Notes under the pieces: model-generated
What the model was told of the DNA's origin: nothing
The model's input: only the letters and a program-made list of their open reading frames with translations
Databases searched by the model: none
Shown: in pieces, positions 26,078 to 36,376 of the stretch
How positions within the stretch are numbered: the first letter of the stretch is position 1
How the letters are laid out: the number at the start of each line of letters is the position of its first letter
Program-made: the position numbers and the translations under genes
From: Candidatus Methanomethylophilaceae archaeon
GTDB lineage: Archaea; Thermoplasmatota; Thermoplasmata; Methanomassiliicoccales; Methanomethylophilaceae
Direction: 5' to 3'
NCBI GenBank assembly: GCA_944320495.1
Contig: CALUHR010000008.1
Location: 1 to 64,000, forward strand
DNA: 64,000 nt

Positions 26078-26749
26078 CCACGGGACCTCGTGCGATATCC
26101 TCAGGGAATCGGGCTCTACTTCGCATCCCAGGCACATGATCATCACACCCGAGCCGACGGCATGCTCCAGGGCTTTGGCGAATGCAGGGTCGGTGTCACG
26201 GTTCGGCGTGAACAAGCACATGCCGGACATCTGAACGACGAACACGGCGAAGGCCTCGTAACCCTCCGTGACGCATTCCTCCAAGCCGCGGAGATGCTTC
26301 CTGCCGCGCTCGGTGGGGGCATCGGGGAACATGCAGACCCCGTCGGTCTCCTGCGTGACTCCCTTGACCTCGGCGAATATGCGGCGGTCTCCCGCTTCGA
26401 TGTAGAAGTCGAACCTGGAGTCCCCATGGGTGCACTCCGGGCGGACGACCGCTCCCGGACCGAACGGCTCCGTCCTGGACAGATATTCGGAGAATACCCT
26501 GTTGGGGGCCTGGGAATCGATATTGATAAGCAGATCGCCCTTCCATGCGGCCACGAGGTCGTACCCGTACCTCCTTCCCGGGCTGTCCGAAGCGGAGAGG
26601 ACTACGCGGGTACCGGGCTGGAGGATCTCCCCGCATCTGCCGGTGTTCTTGACGTGGACACAGACCTCCTCCCCGTCGATGAGGACGGTGGCGACGAACC
26701 TGTTCTCCCTGGAGACGAACTCCGCGTCCCTCGTCGTGGCGTAACGCAT
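26061..26749 (-). CDS. sfsA: SfsA family DNA-binding/nuclease-like protein
   Basis: The first ~225 residues match SfsA: FVSRENRFVATVLIDGEEV, HVKNTGRCGEILQPG, FDFYIEAGDRRIFAEVKGV (nuclease-like D...EVK core) and VCMFPDAPTERGRKHL. SfsA was named for sugar fermentation stimulation and has a PD-(D/E)XK-like fold; its role is uncertain. The start at 26749 fits a TATA element about 25 bases upstream. The frame has no stop at the expected end and stays open to 25298 through the convergent gene; the TGA at 26061-26063, in the frame a missing base would restore, is taken as the end. Confidence 0.8.
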
Positions 26750-26769
26750 GAGCCAGTGAAGAATCGACA

Positions 26770-26778
26770 CTATTAATG
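26770..26778. promoter_or_regulatory. Shared TATA element of a divergent gene pair
   Basis: CTATTAATG contains the self-complementary ATTAAT. It is about 22 bases from the sfsA start on one side and about 25 from the exonuclease ATG at 26801 on the other, so a single element could serve both leaderless genes. Confidence 0.45.
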
Positions 26779-26800
26779 GGGGAGCCGTCATGGCGAGTTC

Positions 26801-27646
26801 ATGGACGGGTTCATGACGTACGAGAGGGTCAAGACTCCCAGAGGAGACAGCTTCCGCACGGTCGGGGACCAGCTCTCGGACGAGATATACGTCCTGGACA
26901 CCGAGACCACCGGTCTGGAGGGAGCCCCGAAGGATCTCGTCGTGGACATCGGGATCTGCAGGGTCTCCTTCAACGACGGCACCGTGGAGGACGTGTACTC
27001 GTCAGTGGTAGGATATGACACGTCCGAGTGGGATGACTATCTGAAGAACGCATGGATCTTCGAGAACACCGACATGACCCTCGGCATGGTAGAGGAGGCC
27101 CCTCCAGCGCTCAATATCATCGACGAGGTCCGCCGTATCCTCCGCAGGAAGCCGGTGACGTCCTACAACACGGATTATGACTTCGGCAAGTTCCTCTACG
27201 AGGAGCCCTGGGACATGCGCGGATGGTTCGTCGAATGCTATGACATCATGAAGGCGGCGACCGACGTCTGCAAGATCCCCAGCGAGTACTACGGCCGCTC
27301 GTACAAATATCCCAAGCTGGACTATGCGTATTCCAAGATCGTGGACGGCGATCCCGCGGGCATACACGGCCACCAGGATCACCGCGCGCTCTCGGATGCC
27401 AGGATGGCCTCCTACGTCATGATCGAGCTCCAGAAGGCGGGGCTCTATCATCCCCGAAGGGCGTTCCCGGACTCAGATCTCCTCTTTCGACGACTCGGAG
27501 CTGTACTCCTCGTCGAGCTTCCTCATGTAGTACTCCTCGAACCTCTCGATGAGGTGCCTGAACGCGTTCCTCCTGAGGACGAGGACCTCCAGCACAAGCA
27601 GGAGCACTATGAAGCCGATGACCACGGCGTACCATTCTATCGGTAG
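26801..27646 (+). CDS. DEDD-type 3'-5' exonuclease domain protein
   Basis: The DnaQ-like exonuclease motifs are complete: Exo I YVLDTETTGL (Asp and Glu), Exo II SYNTDYDFGKFL (Asp), and Exo III HRALSDARMA (His and Asp). The domain ends near ELQKAGLYHP (residue ~222). The remaining ~60 residues overlap the P-type ATPase gene on the other strand by 174 bases, end in TAG, and look like run-on. It acts on DNA or RNA 3' ends. A paralogue lacking the catalytic residues lies at 35734, on the far side of the helicase-nuclease genes. Confidence 0.82.
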   Translation: MDGFMTYERVKTPRGDSFRTVGDQLSDEIYVLDTETTGLEGAPKDLVVDIGICRVSFNDGTVEDVYSSVVGYDTSEWDDYLKNAWIFENTDMTLGMVEEAPPALNIIDEVRRILRRKPVTSYNTDYDFGKFLYEEPWDMRGWFVECYDIMKAATDVCKIPSEYYGRSYKYPKLDYAYSKIVDGDPAGIHGHQDHRALSDARMASYVMIELQKAGLYHPRRAFPDSDLLFRRLGAVLLVELPHVVLLEPLDEVPERVPPEDEDLQHKQEHYEADDHGVPFYR

Positions 27647-30025
27647 CAATGCCAGTCCGACGAGCTCGACTGCGATGAACGGGAAGTAGAGGTACATCGC
27701 GAGCACGAGTGCAATTATGAGCAGAGTTATCACGAGGGGGACGAGGCTCTTGTTGGTGCGACCGTCCGCGGACATGAACTTCCAGCGGGGGCAGATCAGG
27801 AATATCTGGAACAGGCCTCCGATGGACAGGAACAGGACCATGGCCGTCCTTGCGGCGACCTCCGGTATTCCGGATCCGTTCCAGGACAGATAATCGGCCA
27901 TTATGTCGCTGCCGGTGTATCCGATCCTGTCGGCCATCGCCGCCAGGTCGAGAGTCAGCGTCCCGGAGCCGAAGGCCCACCAGGTGAGAGCGTAGATCAC
28001 GAGGGCCATGGTGGCCATCATTATCGACAACGGGATGCAATACCGTAGCACATCAGGTAGGATGAGCTCCTTGTTCTCGTCCGGCTTCGCGAAGATGGTC
28101 ATGAAGAAGGCCATGATCGAGACGGAGATGAACGCGTAGAATGTGTTCTGGATGGGGATCATCGGGATGTTCCCGAAGAGGACGTAGGTGAACACGAAGA
28201 TCACGGCGAGCGTGAAGTTGCGTGTGAGGTAGAGCTTGAGGATGTCCCTCATGCCCGAGACGGTCTTGCGTCCCTCCACGAGGGCCTTGGGCAGGGCGGA
28301 GAAGTTGTCCTTGACCAGGATCATGTCCGCCACGCCCCTCGCGGCGCCGGACCCGGATTCCAAGGACACCCCGACGTGGGCCGTCTTGAGGGACTTGACG
28401 TCGTTGACGCCGTCCCCGATCATCGCAACGTAGCGCCCATTGTCCCTGAGGGCCTCGATGACACGCTCCTTGTTCTCCGGTTTCATACGGCCGAATATGT
28501 TGCACTCGAGGGCCGCCTTCTCGAACTCGTCCTTCGACATGGCCTCGAGCTCTGGGCCGGAGACGATCCTCCTCTCGCCGGGGATGCCCGCGATGGTGAA
28601 CAGGGAGTCCACGGTGACGGGGTCGTCTCCGGAGATGACCTTCAGGTCCATGCCGTTGTCCAGGAATACCTGGATGGTCTCCCTGCAGTCGGGCCTCACC
28701 TCATCTCTTATGGAGACCACGGATATGGGCGTCATTGGCGCGAGCACCGGCTCTCCGGACTGGTCGAATAGAGGGTGGTCGCCGCTCCTGCAGATGAGGA
28801 CGGTCCTCAGGCCCTTCCTGGCCTCTGCGTCGATGATGGCGTGGATGTCGCGGTCGCTCCTCACGTAATCGCACAGCGAGGTCCACGCTCCCATGTACAT
28901 TGTGAGCTCCTCGCTGTCGATGATCACGCGGACGGCGCTGTACTTGCGCTGTGATGAGAACTGGATCTCGTCCACGAGCTCCACATCCGTGGGACCGTAG
29001 TGCTCCAGGAGGGCGTCGACGGTACGGTTCCTGCTTCCTGTGGCGGAAGCGAACGCTGATATCAGGCGGGAGGCCTCCTCGGATGGGATCAGGTCGATCG
29101 AGTCCTCGTACCTGAGCTTGTTCGTCGTGATCGTTCCGGTCTTGTCCATGCAGACGGTGTCCACGTGGCTGATCGATTCGACGGAGTTGGACTGCTGGAG
29201 CAGGACTCCGGAATCCGCCATGCGCATGGCTGCGATCATGTACGTCAGCGTGATGAGCAGGAAGAGAGCGATGGGGACCACGTCCAGACAGAGGACGAAG
29301 ACCTCCAGCATCTTCCCGAAGCTCTCGTGGGTGACGAAGATCGATTTGATTATCGTGATGACGAAGAGCACCGCGGCCAAGGCCATGAGCACCTTCGTGA
29401 CGGTCCCCGTTTCCATCTGGAGAGGGGTCCTCTTCACGGTGTACTTCTTGGCGCTCGAGAGCATCCTGGACGCGTAGGACTCGGCACCGAATCCGGTGAC
29501 GGTGTAGTGCGCCTCTCCAGTCACACAGTTGGATCCCGAGTAGATGGTGTCGCCGGCGTTCTTCCTTACAGTGCTCGATTCCCCGGTGAGCAGGGACTCG
29601 TCCATCTCCAGGGACCTGCAGGAGACGATGGTCCCGTCGACCACGGCCTGGTCGCCGGCGCGGAGGATGACGACGTCGTCCTTCACGACCTCGCTCTGGT
29701 CCACGACGACCTCGGCCCCGTCCCTCATGACGGTTACCTTCGGCCTGGTAAGAAGAGAGATCTTGTCCAGCCTGCGCTTGGCGCGCATCTCCTGGATCGT
29801 CGAGATCAGGATGTTGGCAATGATGATCCCAGTGGCCGATACGGCGCTGATGGACTCCTCGCAGACGAGCAGGAGGATGCCCAGGATGAACAGGACCATG
29901 TTGAACGGCGTGAGCGCGTTCTTCACGAAGATGTCGGTGTACGTCCTGCTGGTTCTGACCTCGCTGTTGTTGACAAGTCCATCGGCCTTGCGTTGCTCGA
30001 CTTCGGCGGAGGTCAGTCCTTCCAT
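27473..30025 (-). CDS. P-type cation-transporting ATPase
   Basis: 850 residues. The phosphorylation motif CMDKTGTITTNKL has Asp294. Also present are the actuator motif LLTGES, KGLRTVLICR and the hinge motif MIGDGVNDVKSLK, which departs from the usual GDGVNDAPALK. Ten membrane segments are likely, with the last six C-terminal. The helix-4 motif is VVPIALFLLI, not PEGLP, CPC or SPC, so it is not a standard Ca2+, Cu+ or Mg2+ type. It most resembles the CtpE-like bacterial group, but the ion is unknown. A TATA box (TAATATAC) about 25 bases upstream gives it its own promoter. Confidence 0.88.
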   Translation of the reverse strand: MEGLTSAEVEQRKADGLVNNSEVRTSRTYTDIFVKNALTPFNMVLFILGILLLVCEESISAVSATGIIIANILISTIQEMRAKRRLDKISLLTRPKVTVMRDGAEVVVDQSEVVKDDVVILRAGDQAVVDGTIVSCRSLEMDESLLTGESSTVRKNAGDTIYSGSNCVTGEAHYTVTGFGAESYASRMLSSAKKYTVKRTPLQMETGTVTKVLMALAAVLFVITIIKSIFVTHESFGKMLEVFVLCLDVVPIALFLLITLTYMIAAMRMADSGVLLQQSNSVESISHVDTVCMDKTGTITTNKLRYEDSIDLIPSEEASRLISAFASATGSRNRTVDALLEHYGPTDVELVDEIQFSSQRKYSAVRVIIDSEELTMYMGAWTSLCDYVRSDRDIHAIIDAEARKGLRTVLICRSGDHPLFDQSGEPVLAPMTPISVVSIRDEVRPDCRETIQVFLDNGMDLKVISGDDPVTVDSLFTIAGIPGERRIVSGPELEAMSKDEFEKAALECNIFGRMKPENKERVIEALRDNGRYVAMIGDGVNDVKSLKTAHVGVSLESGSGAARGVADMILVKDNFSALPKALVEGRKTVSGMRDILKLYLTRNFTLAVIFVFTYVLFGNIPMIPIQNTFYAFISVSIMAFFMTIFAKPDENKELILPDVLRYCIPLSIMMATMALVIYALTWWAFGSGTLTLDLAAMADRIGYTGSDIMADYLSWNGSGIPEVAARTAMVLFLSIGGLFQIFLICPRWKFMSADGRTNKSLVPLVITLLIIALVLAMYLYFPFIAVELVGLALLPIEWYAVVIGFIVLLLVLEVLVLRRNAFRHLIERFEEYYMRKLDEEYSSESSKEEI

Positions 30026-30051
30026 GGATGGACCGTAAACGAGACCGTATA

Positions 30052-32975
30052 TTAGGAGTTCGGAGACTCCTTCGCCGGTCCCTGGCGATCCTCTCCGCCG
30101 CTACCGCGTCCAGCTCCTTCTGGGACATCGGCTCGATCTCGACGGTCCTTCCCTGGGACACGTAGTCGATGAAACATCTCACCGGCAGGCCCGTATAGAA
30201 TCCGGCTGCGGCCAGAGCGTAAGCGGACAGCTGGATCACGTACTCCCTCTGGAAGCGGTCGGTCTCGTCGGTCTTGTAGTCGTGCACCTCGATGCGGTCC
30301 TCGAACACCAGCAGGAGGTCGATGACGCCCTTCAGGACGGTGGTCCCGCCGATTATGGGGACCGTGCACTCAATCTCCGAATACGACCTGATGAAGCCGT
30401 CCATCCCCCTCCTCGACAGCACATCCGATGCTATGTATTCGGACTCGGGGAATCTGCCGGAAGGGGACATGCCCAGCTCCATGAGGTGCGCCTCTTCGTG
30501 GACGTCGGTGCCGTACTTCCTGCCCTTGTGGCATACCTCGTCAGGCTCCTCGGCCATTCCGCCCAGGCCGTCCTCGGACTCGATGTCCATGATGCCGTGG
30601 ACCCCGATGGTGGGGGTCCGGGTGCGATATCCGCCGATCTCCGGAGGATCGATCAGGCCCTGCTCCGCCGCTAGGTCCGGCAGCTCCGCCTGCGGGATGC
30701 TCTGGAACCCGCCGTTCGGAAGGTCCTTCATGAAGTAGGAGGGCTTGGGTCCGCAGATGAGGGTCTCGTACTGCTTCGCCCTCGACATGGCGACGAACAT
30801 GAGCCGGCGTTCCTCGTCGTATCTCGTCTGCTTCGCGATGTCGACGAGCTTGGTCCTCCAGGACCTGCAGATCTTCGAGTAGCCGGCGAATCTCCCGACT
30901 GTCTTCGAGCATCTGATCCCCGTCGGGTCCGAGAACGAGAACATGGATCTCTCCCGGTCGGAGACGGGCATCGCCTTGATGTCGACGAAGGGTATGATGA
31001 CGGCCGGGAACTCCAGCCCCTTCGACTTGTGCATCGTCATCACGATGACCGCGTCGGCGCCGGAAACCATCTCGACGGGATAGGAGGTCTCTGACTCGAT
31101 ATCCTCTTCGATGATGGTCACGAGGTCCGAGATTGTCAGCAGGGAGTTCCGGTGGGCCGTCGACAGTATCGTGGTGATGGCCTGCGTGACATCATTGTCA
31201 AGACCGTACCATCCGAATATCGAGGAGATGAGGTCGGTGATCCTGCGGCGCTTCCTCTCCAGGACCCGGCGCTGGTCGACTATCTCGGTGGGAACCGCAG
31301 CCTGGTCGTCCGTGGCCCTCTTGATGTCTATCATAGAGTAGCCCAGGTCGGCCATGATCGGGACTAGGCCCCACTTGTCGTTCCTGTTGGCGAGATAGCG
31401 CAGCCATGCCAGGGCGAGCTTCCCCTCGCGGGTGGCCATGACCTCCACATCCCCCTGAAGGAAGGCAGGTATCCCCTCGTCTGTCAGCAACTTGACGATG
31501 TTCCTGCATCCGGCCCCGTTGCGGCAGAGGATCGCGATGTCGCCGAGCCTGATCGGTCTGCGGACCCCGTCATCGACGACGTGGTACCTCTCCGAGCCGA
31601 CATAGTCGCGTATGGCGTCAGCCACGGCCTCCATCTCCTCTCCCTTGGATGCGCACTGCACGTATCTGACGGCGGTGTCCTGTCCGATCTCCTCCTGGCG
31701 CTGGGCGGTCAGGCGGACAAGTGTCCCTTCGATCGCATCGTAGTCCAGCTTCTCCTCGCTGGCGCCTCTGAGCTTCAGGCACTCGAACGCCGTGTCCACG
31801 ATGAGCTGGGACGAACGGTAGTTCACGTCGAGCGGCAACTTGAGTGCCTCAGGGATCTGGAATCTGACGAGCTCCGCGTCCCGGTTGAGCTTCCTGCGGA
31901 GCAGGCGGCAGCGTTCCTCGAAGTCGGTGATGTTCTCGATGGACACGAACCTGAATCCGTAGATCCCCTGCTTCCAGTCCCCTACGACGCAGAGGTTGGG
32001 CTCGCTGAGGACCATGAGGGCCATCATGAGCTGTGAGGCGTTGGTGTCCTGGAATTCATCGATCATGACGTACCTGTAGGAGTTCATCTGCCTGACGCGC
32101 GTGTTTCCGTATATGATGGAGAACGCGAGCATGGCGTTGACCCCGAAGGTCAGGCGGTCGTCCCTGATGCATCTGCGGATGTACTCCCAGTAGACGTCGT
32201 GGATGAAGAGGATGAGGTCCGAGCGGTCCTCGTTCACCGCGGAAACTAGGACGGAATCCTCGACGGTGGACTCGCCTATCCTGGCGGGGAGCGGGTCGTA
32301 CTCGTTGACATCCAGATCCTTGGAGAACGCCTTCAGGACGTCGGACTTCCTCTGCTTGGGCCTCAGCTCGTTCATGTCGCGGAGCGTGGCGAGCAGCCCG
32401 GCGGTGTCGCCATCCAGCACATTGTCCTCGTTGCCGAACCATCCGCCCTTGGTGGGGTAGATCCCGCGGGACATCAGGCGGTTGATGAGCTCGTAGACAT
32501 CCCTCTGGTTCTGGCTGGATATGGTCGCCCATTCCCCGTAGTCCTCGCCGCGGGCCTCCAGGAAGGAGTCCAGGAATGTGGAGAAGTGCACCCTGTTCAG
32601 GGTCTCGTTCTCCTCCATCCTCACGGAATGGGAGAGCTTGTCGTCGATTCCGAAAAGGGAACCGGCGTTCTCCGGGGATTCCATCACTATCGATGTGCAG
32701 AACGCATCGAACGTCTTCACCTGGACGAGCTTGGAATCCTCCATCATGCCGTTGGCGGCCATCTCGCCCTTGATGCGCTCCTCCATCTCGTTGGCGGCGT
32801 TGCGTGTGAATGTCAGCATGAGGACGTCCATCGGCCCGACATCCTCTCTGGACACGAGGTTCAGGTACCTCCTGACGATGGTGTGCGTCTTCCCCGTGCC
32901 GGGTCCGGCGTCGACGACCATCATGCCGTCGAGGGTTTCGGCTATGCGTCTCTGCGACTCGTTTAGCTCACTCAT
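30052..32975 (-). CDS. UvrD/AddA-like helicase-nuclease
   Basis: About 974 residues. Superfamily 1 helicase motifs are complete: Q motif LNESQRRIAE, Walker A GPGTGKTHT (24-32), Ia TFTRNAANEM, II VMIDEFQDTNASQ, III VGDWKQGIYGFR, V MTMHKSKGLEF and VI RRLMFVAMSRAK. A C-terminal PD-(D/E)XK nuclease (GVIDLLLVFEDRIEVHDYKT) completes the AddA layout. The start overlaps the AddB-like stop by eight bases. The frame lacks a stop at the expected end and stays open to 28701 across the ATPase gene; TAA at 30052, in the frame one missing base would restore, is taken as the end. Confidence 0.85.
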
Positions 32976-35655
32976 CGGCATCATCCTCCCCGTCGGCGGA
33001 GGCACCGAGGAGTATGGCCCGGGTGCACACCTGGAAGTATGGGCATTTGCGGCATCTCACGTTCCCGTTGGGGGCGGCCGGCAGGGATGTCGCCATCTGC
33101 ATGAGCATGGTCTCGTGCATCCTGTCCAGCGCATCGAGGAAGAGCTTCAGGCTACCTCTCGGGACGAGAATGCGCCCGTCGGCGATCACCATCCCGCCGA
33201 TGCAGATGCCCTCGAACTTGCCCAGGACTGTGGCCGCCTCCGAATCATCAGCATCCGGTCCCATGGCCTCGCGTGTGAGGGCGATGAGCTCCGGATTGTC
33301 CTTCCATTCGGAGGGGAGTCCCCTGATGTGGTCCCTTATCGCGGCTATGATCGCATCGGCGCGGTCCTTGTAGTCCTTCTTAATGCTGGCGCGCAGGGCA
33401 TCCACCGTGCGCTTGTCCGAGAGGAATGAGCGGAAGTCCCCGTCCACCAGTTCTATGGTACGGACACTGTCCATTATGTCGTATCCGTCGAAGGAGGACT
33501 CCACATCCCTGTCCATGGCGTAGAACTGGCGGAACACGTTCCTGGTCCCCACAATCTCCTTCGCCAGCCCCAGATAGATCAGCGGCTGGTACTCGGGATA
33601 GAAGGCCACCTTGCCGACGTCCATTGCCTTCGTGATCTCGCTCGGCTTCTTGGCCCTCCCGGTCTTGTAATCGGTGATGACGCCGTCCCAGTAGACGTCG
33701 AAGATCCCGTGCATCGGATGGACGTTGGAGCGATGGTCGGTCTCGCAGGAATCGCTGGTTCTGTCCTCGCCGATGGAGCGGATGAAGCGGTTGTCCCTCT
33801 TGTCCGTGAGAGGCGTGTCCGCATCGGCAAGGATCCCCACGGTGTCGATGTAGGCCATGACGTTGCACATGGCCCTGCGTATCCTGTCCCTGTCGAGCCC
33901 CTCCATAAGGGGCGTGGACAGTCCGGCGTAGCGGTCGGAGATCATGTCGACGAACTCGTCCACACCGCGTTCGCGGACCTCCCGCCCGTAGCAGGCGTAG
34001 AGCTCGGCGAACTCGTGGATGAGGTTCCCGAACTCCGTGTATGTCTCCTCGGGGGTCGGGAGTATCTCGTTGAACAGGTAGCGGCGGGGGCAGGCGGCGT
34101 AGGCGTTGAAGGACGATTTCGAGAACGGACGTCCGAACTCCCCGACGGGATCGACGGTGGCGTAGCCCCTGTCCGGTATCCTCTCCGCGGTCGGTTCCTC
34201 CCATCTGCCCTGAATTATCCTATCGCAGATGTCGGAGAACCTCTCGCATCTCTTCCCCAGAGCGAGGTCGAATGTGAGGCATGGTCTCGCGGGCTTGCCG
34301 TTCTTGCTCGGATTGACGAGGTAGATTCTGCGCTGACCCTGCTGGAGGAGGACCGTCAGGCGCAGGGCGTTGCGCTCCGCCTCGGTCTCGGAGTCGATGT
34401 ACTTCCTCCCCACTACGGGGATGTTCCATTCCTGCTCCATGCCGAGGAATATGACCACGGGCCTGTCGACGAAGACGGAGTTCCGGCAGTCGGCCAGGAG
34501 GACGCCCTTCTTCTCTGAATCTGGGATCTGCTCGTTGTGCTCGAGGCTCTGGACATTGTCCACAGCGAACCGCAGCTCTGAGACGCGGTCCGGTGTGACT
34601 GTGAGGCCTTCCATGCCGAGTTCCTGGAGAAGCATCGTTATGAGAGGCCGGTTCTTCGATTCGAACAGAACGTCGCGGACCTCGCCGAAGGTCATCCCCT
34701 TCTCGACGATGCGCCACATAGTGTCCTTGAGGTCGGCGGTCCTCTCGCCGAGGGAGTCTTCGGCCTGCTTCTCCAAGAGGAACGATTCGATCCCGCTGCG
34801 GAAGCTCCCGCCGAAGGTGGAGAACATCTCCTTCACCTCCCTCACCCTCACGGTCCTGTAGCGGAAAGCCAGACCGAGGAAGCCGAGGAAGTCGCGAACG
34901 CGATTGAGGTCCCTCATATTGAGGCTGTTGATGAATCCTATCTCGCGGCGGTAGAGGGCCGCGCGCACGGCGTCAGCGATGGGAGCGGTGGCGTTCAGGA
35001 CGATGGCGTAATCCTCCGCCCTGGCGGGATCGATGAGCCCGGCGGCGTTCTCCGCTAGCTGGCGGTCGTTCCCGACCTCGTTGATGGTCTCGATGCGGAA
35101 CTCGTCGTCGGTGAACATGTCGATGTCATCGAAGTCCATCGGGAGGAAGTGTTTGTCCAGATCATCGAAGAGGTCGACCCCGATGACGGCGACGCCGTCC
35201 GCCCTCTGGAAGAACCATTCGAAGCGGGGGTCGTCGGGGTCGAACACGCCCATCGAGGCCTCGAGGGTCGGGTGATGGATGTAGGATTCGTAGATGAGAC
35301 GGGAGTTCCTGGTGGTTATGTAGTCGCCGACGTCCTTCGTGTGGCGGCGGATCTCCCTGAAGTTCTGGATGTCGCCATAGACGTGCCTGAAGCTCAGCTG
35401 GGTCTCATCGGAGACCTTGGATATGAGCTCGAGATCGGACAGGAACGGCTTCCCAAGGGCGAGAGGTCCGAGGAGCAGGGCGATGTGCCTGGGCGTCATG
35501 GCCAGGGGGCCGATGCGTGGCGTGTCTATCCTCGCGTTCAGAGCGGTCTCCAACGGCGCGTCATTCGTTATGACGAGTCCGTAGTCTCTGACCTCCTCGT
35601 ACAGTTCGTCGATGGTCTTGAGTCTCCTCATCGTCCCTTCCCTCTTCACGGACAT
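32968..35655 (-). CDS. AddB-like PD-(D/E)XK nuclease with iron-sulfur cysteines
   Basis: 895 residues. The N-terminal two thirds resemble an inactivated helicase without Walker motifs. The C-terminal third has a PD-(D/E)XK nuclease: GIFDVYWDGVITDYKTGRAK supplies the acidic and lysine residues. One cysteine before it (YAACPRRYLF) and three at the end (CRKCPYFQVC) form the four-cysteine iron-sulfur arrangement of AddB and Cas4 nucleases. Together with the next gene it forms an AddAB-type end-resection complex. A TATA-like element 20 bases upstream supports the start; ATG 35631 is an alternative. Confidence 0.85.
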   Translation of the reverse strand: MSVKREGTMRRLKTIDELYEEVRDYGLVITNDAPLETALNARIDTPRIGPLAMTPRHIALLLGPLALGKPFLSDLELISKVSDETQLSFRHVYGDIQNFREIRRHTKDVGDYITTRNSRLIYESYIHHPTLEASMGVFDPDDPRFEWFFQRADGVAVIGVDLFDDLDKHFLPMDFDDIDMFTDDEFRIETINEVGNDRQLAENAAGLIDPARAEDYAIVLNATAPIADAVRAALYRREIGFINSLNMRDLNRVRDFLGFLGLAFRYRTVRVREVKEMFSTFGGSFRSGIESFLLEKQAEDSLGERTADLKDTMWRIVEKGMTFGEVRDVLFESKNRPLITMLLQELGMEGLTVTPDRVSELRFAVDNVQSLEHNEQIPDSEKKGVLLADCRNSVFVDRPVVIFLGMEQEWNIPVVGRKYIDSETEAERNALRLTVLLQQGQRRIYLVNPSKNGKPARPCLTFDLALGKRCERFSDICDRIIQGRWEEPTAERIPDRGYATVDPVGEFGRPFSKSSFNAYAACPRRYLFNEILPTPEETYTEFGNLIHEFAELYACYGREVRERGVDEFVDMISDRYAGLSTPLMEGLDRDRIRRAMCNVMAYIDTVGILADADTPLTDKRDNRFIRSIGEDRTSDSCETDHRSNVHPMHGIFDVYWDGVITDYKTGRAKKPSEITKAMDVGKVAFYPEYQPLIYLGLAKEIVGTRNVFRQFYAMDRDVESSFDGYDIMDSVRTIELVDGDFRSFLSDKRTVDALRASIKKDYKDRADAIIAAIRDHIRGLPSEWKDNPELIALTREAMGPDADDSEAATVLGKFEGICIGGMVIADGRILVPRGSLKLFLDALDRMHETMLMQMATSLPAAPNGNVRCRKCPYFQVCTRAILLGASADGEDDADE

Positions 35656-35733
35656 ATCCGCAGGAGGTTTATGAACTGCTGGCTGTTATCCGTATAGTCC
35701 CTGTTATTCAGGACACGTTGGGAGGGTGCTGAA

Positions 35734-36354
35734 ATGGATGACGTGTACGTGGTCGAGGTCGCCGTGACGGGTCCCAGGGGTGCTCCGAAGGACCGCGTGG
35801 CGGAGGTGGCGGTATGCAGGGTCCTCTCGGACGGCTCGGACTTCGAGACCGTGTACAACGATGCGGTGGCCCTGGACCCCCTGGATCTGGGGAAGGGACC
35901 TCTGGATTACATGGAGGCGAACTACAGCATAACGCCCGAGGACCTCTATGCCGGGAGCCCGGAAGGACGCGTGGTGTCTGACCTCCAGGAAGCGATTTTC
36001 GGGAAGGAGTGCACATCATACAACGTGGGGAACGTGTTCGGCAAGCACCTCAGCTTCGAGCCCTGGGACGCCACCAGGAACCTCACGCTCCTCCCATCTC
36101 TCTCTGTGAGGCTCCCCGGCGATCTGCGCGGACCGCCAGAGCAGGAGCACATCCTCATCAGGCGTGCGTACGACTCCATCTGCCCCGGGGACCCGGCCGG
36201 TGTCGGTGAAGGGAACCACGCGATAGACCTTGCGCAGATGGCGGCTTCGGTCGCCTCCGTCTTGCGTAGGGAGGGCATCTTCCGACAATGTTTCAACACT
36301 CGATATTTTGTAGGTTGTCTATACAAATCAGGATCTTCCACTTCAAAACTATAA
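35734..36354 (+). CDS. Catalytically dead paralogue of the DEDD exonuclease
   Basis: 206 residues, colinear with the exonuclease at 26801: GAPKDRVAEVAVCRV matches GAPKDLVVDIGICRV, and SYNVGNVFGKHLSFEPWD matches SYNTDYDFGKFLYEEPWD. Every catalytic position is lost. Exo I DTE has become EVA, Exo II Asp has become Gly, and Exo III His/Asp have become Asn/Leu in GNHAIDLAQM. The reading frame is intact, so it is kept as a protein, perhaps as a binding subunit. It diverges from the AddB-like gene. The last ~20 residues may be run-on. Confidence 0.72.
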   Translation: MDDVYVVEVAVTGPRGAPKDRVAEVAVCRVLSDGSDFETVYNDAVALDPLDLGKGPLDYMEANYSITPEDLYAGSPEGRVVSDLQEAIFGKECTSYNVGNVFGKHLSFEPWDATRNLTLLPSLSVRLPGDLRGPPEQEHILIRRAYDSICPGDPAGVGEGNHAIDLAQMAASVASVLRREGIFRQCFNTRYFVGCLYKSGSSTSKL

Positions 36355-36376
36355 TTTTTTCCAAGATACCTGGTGT

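Noticed and set aside
28701..30051. Continuation of the helicase frame across the P-type ATPase gene, giving a 1434-residue protein.
   Set aside because: The sequence after the nuclease domain is Arg/His-rich with no domain, and the ATPase on the same strand in another frame is complete with its own promoter.
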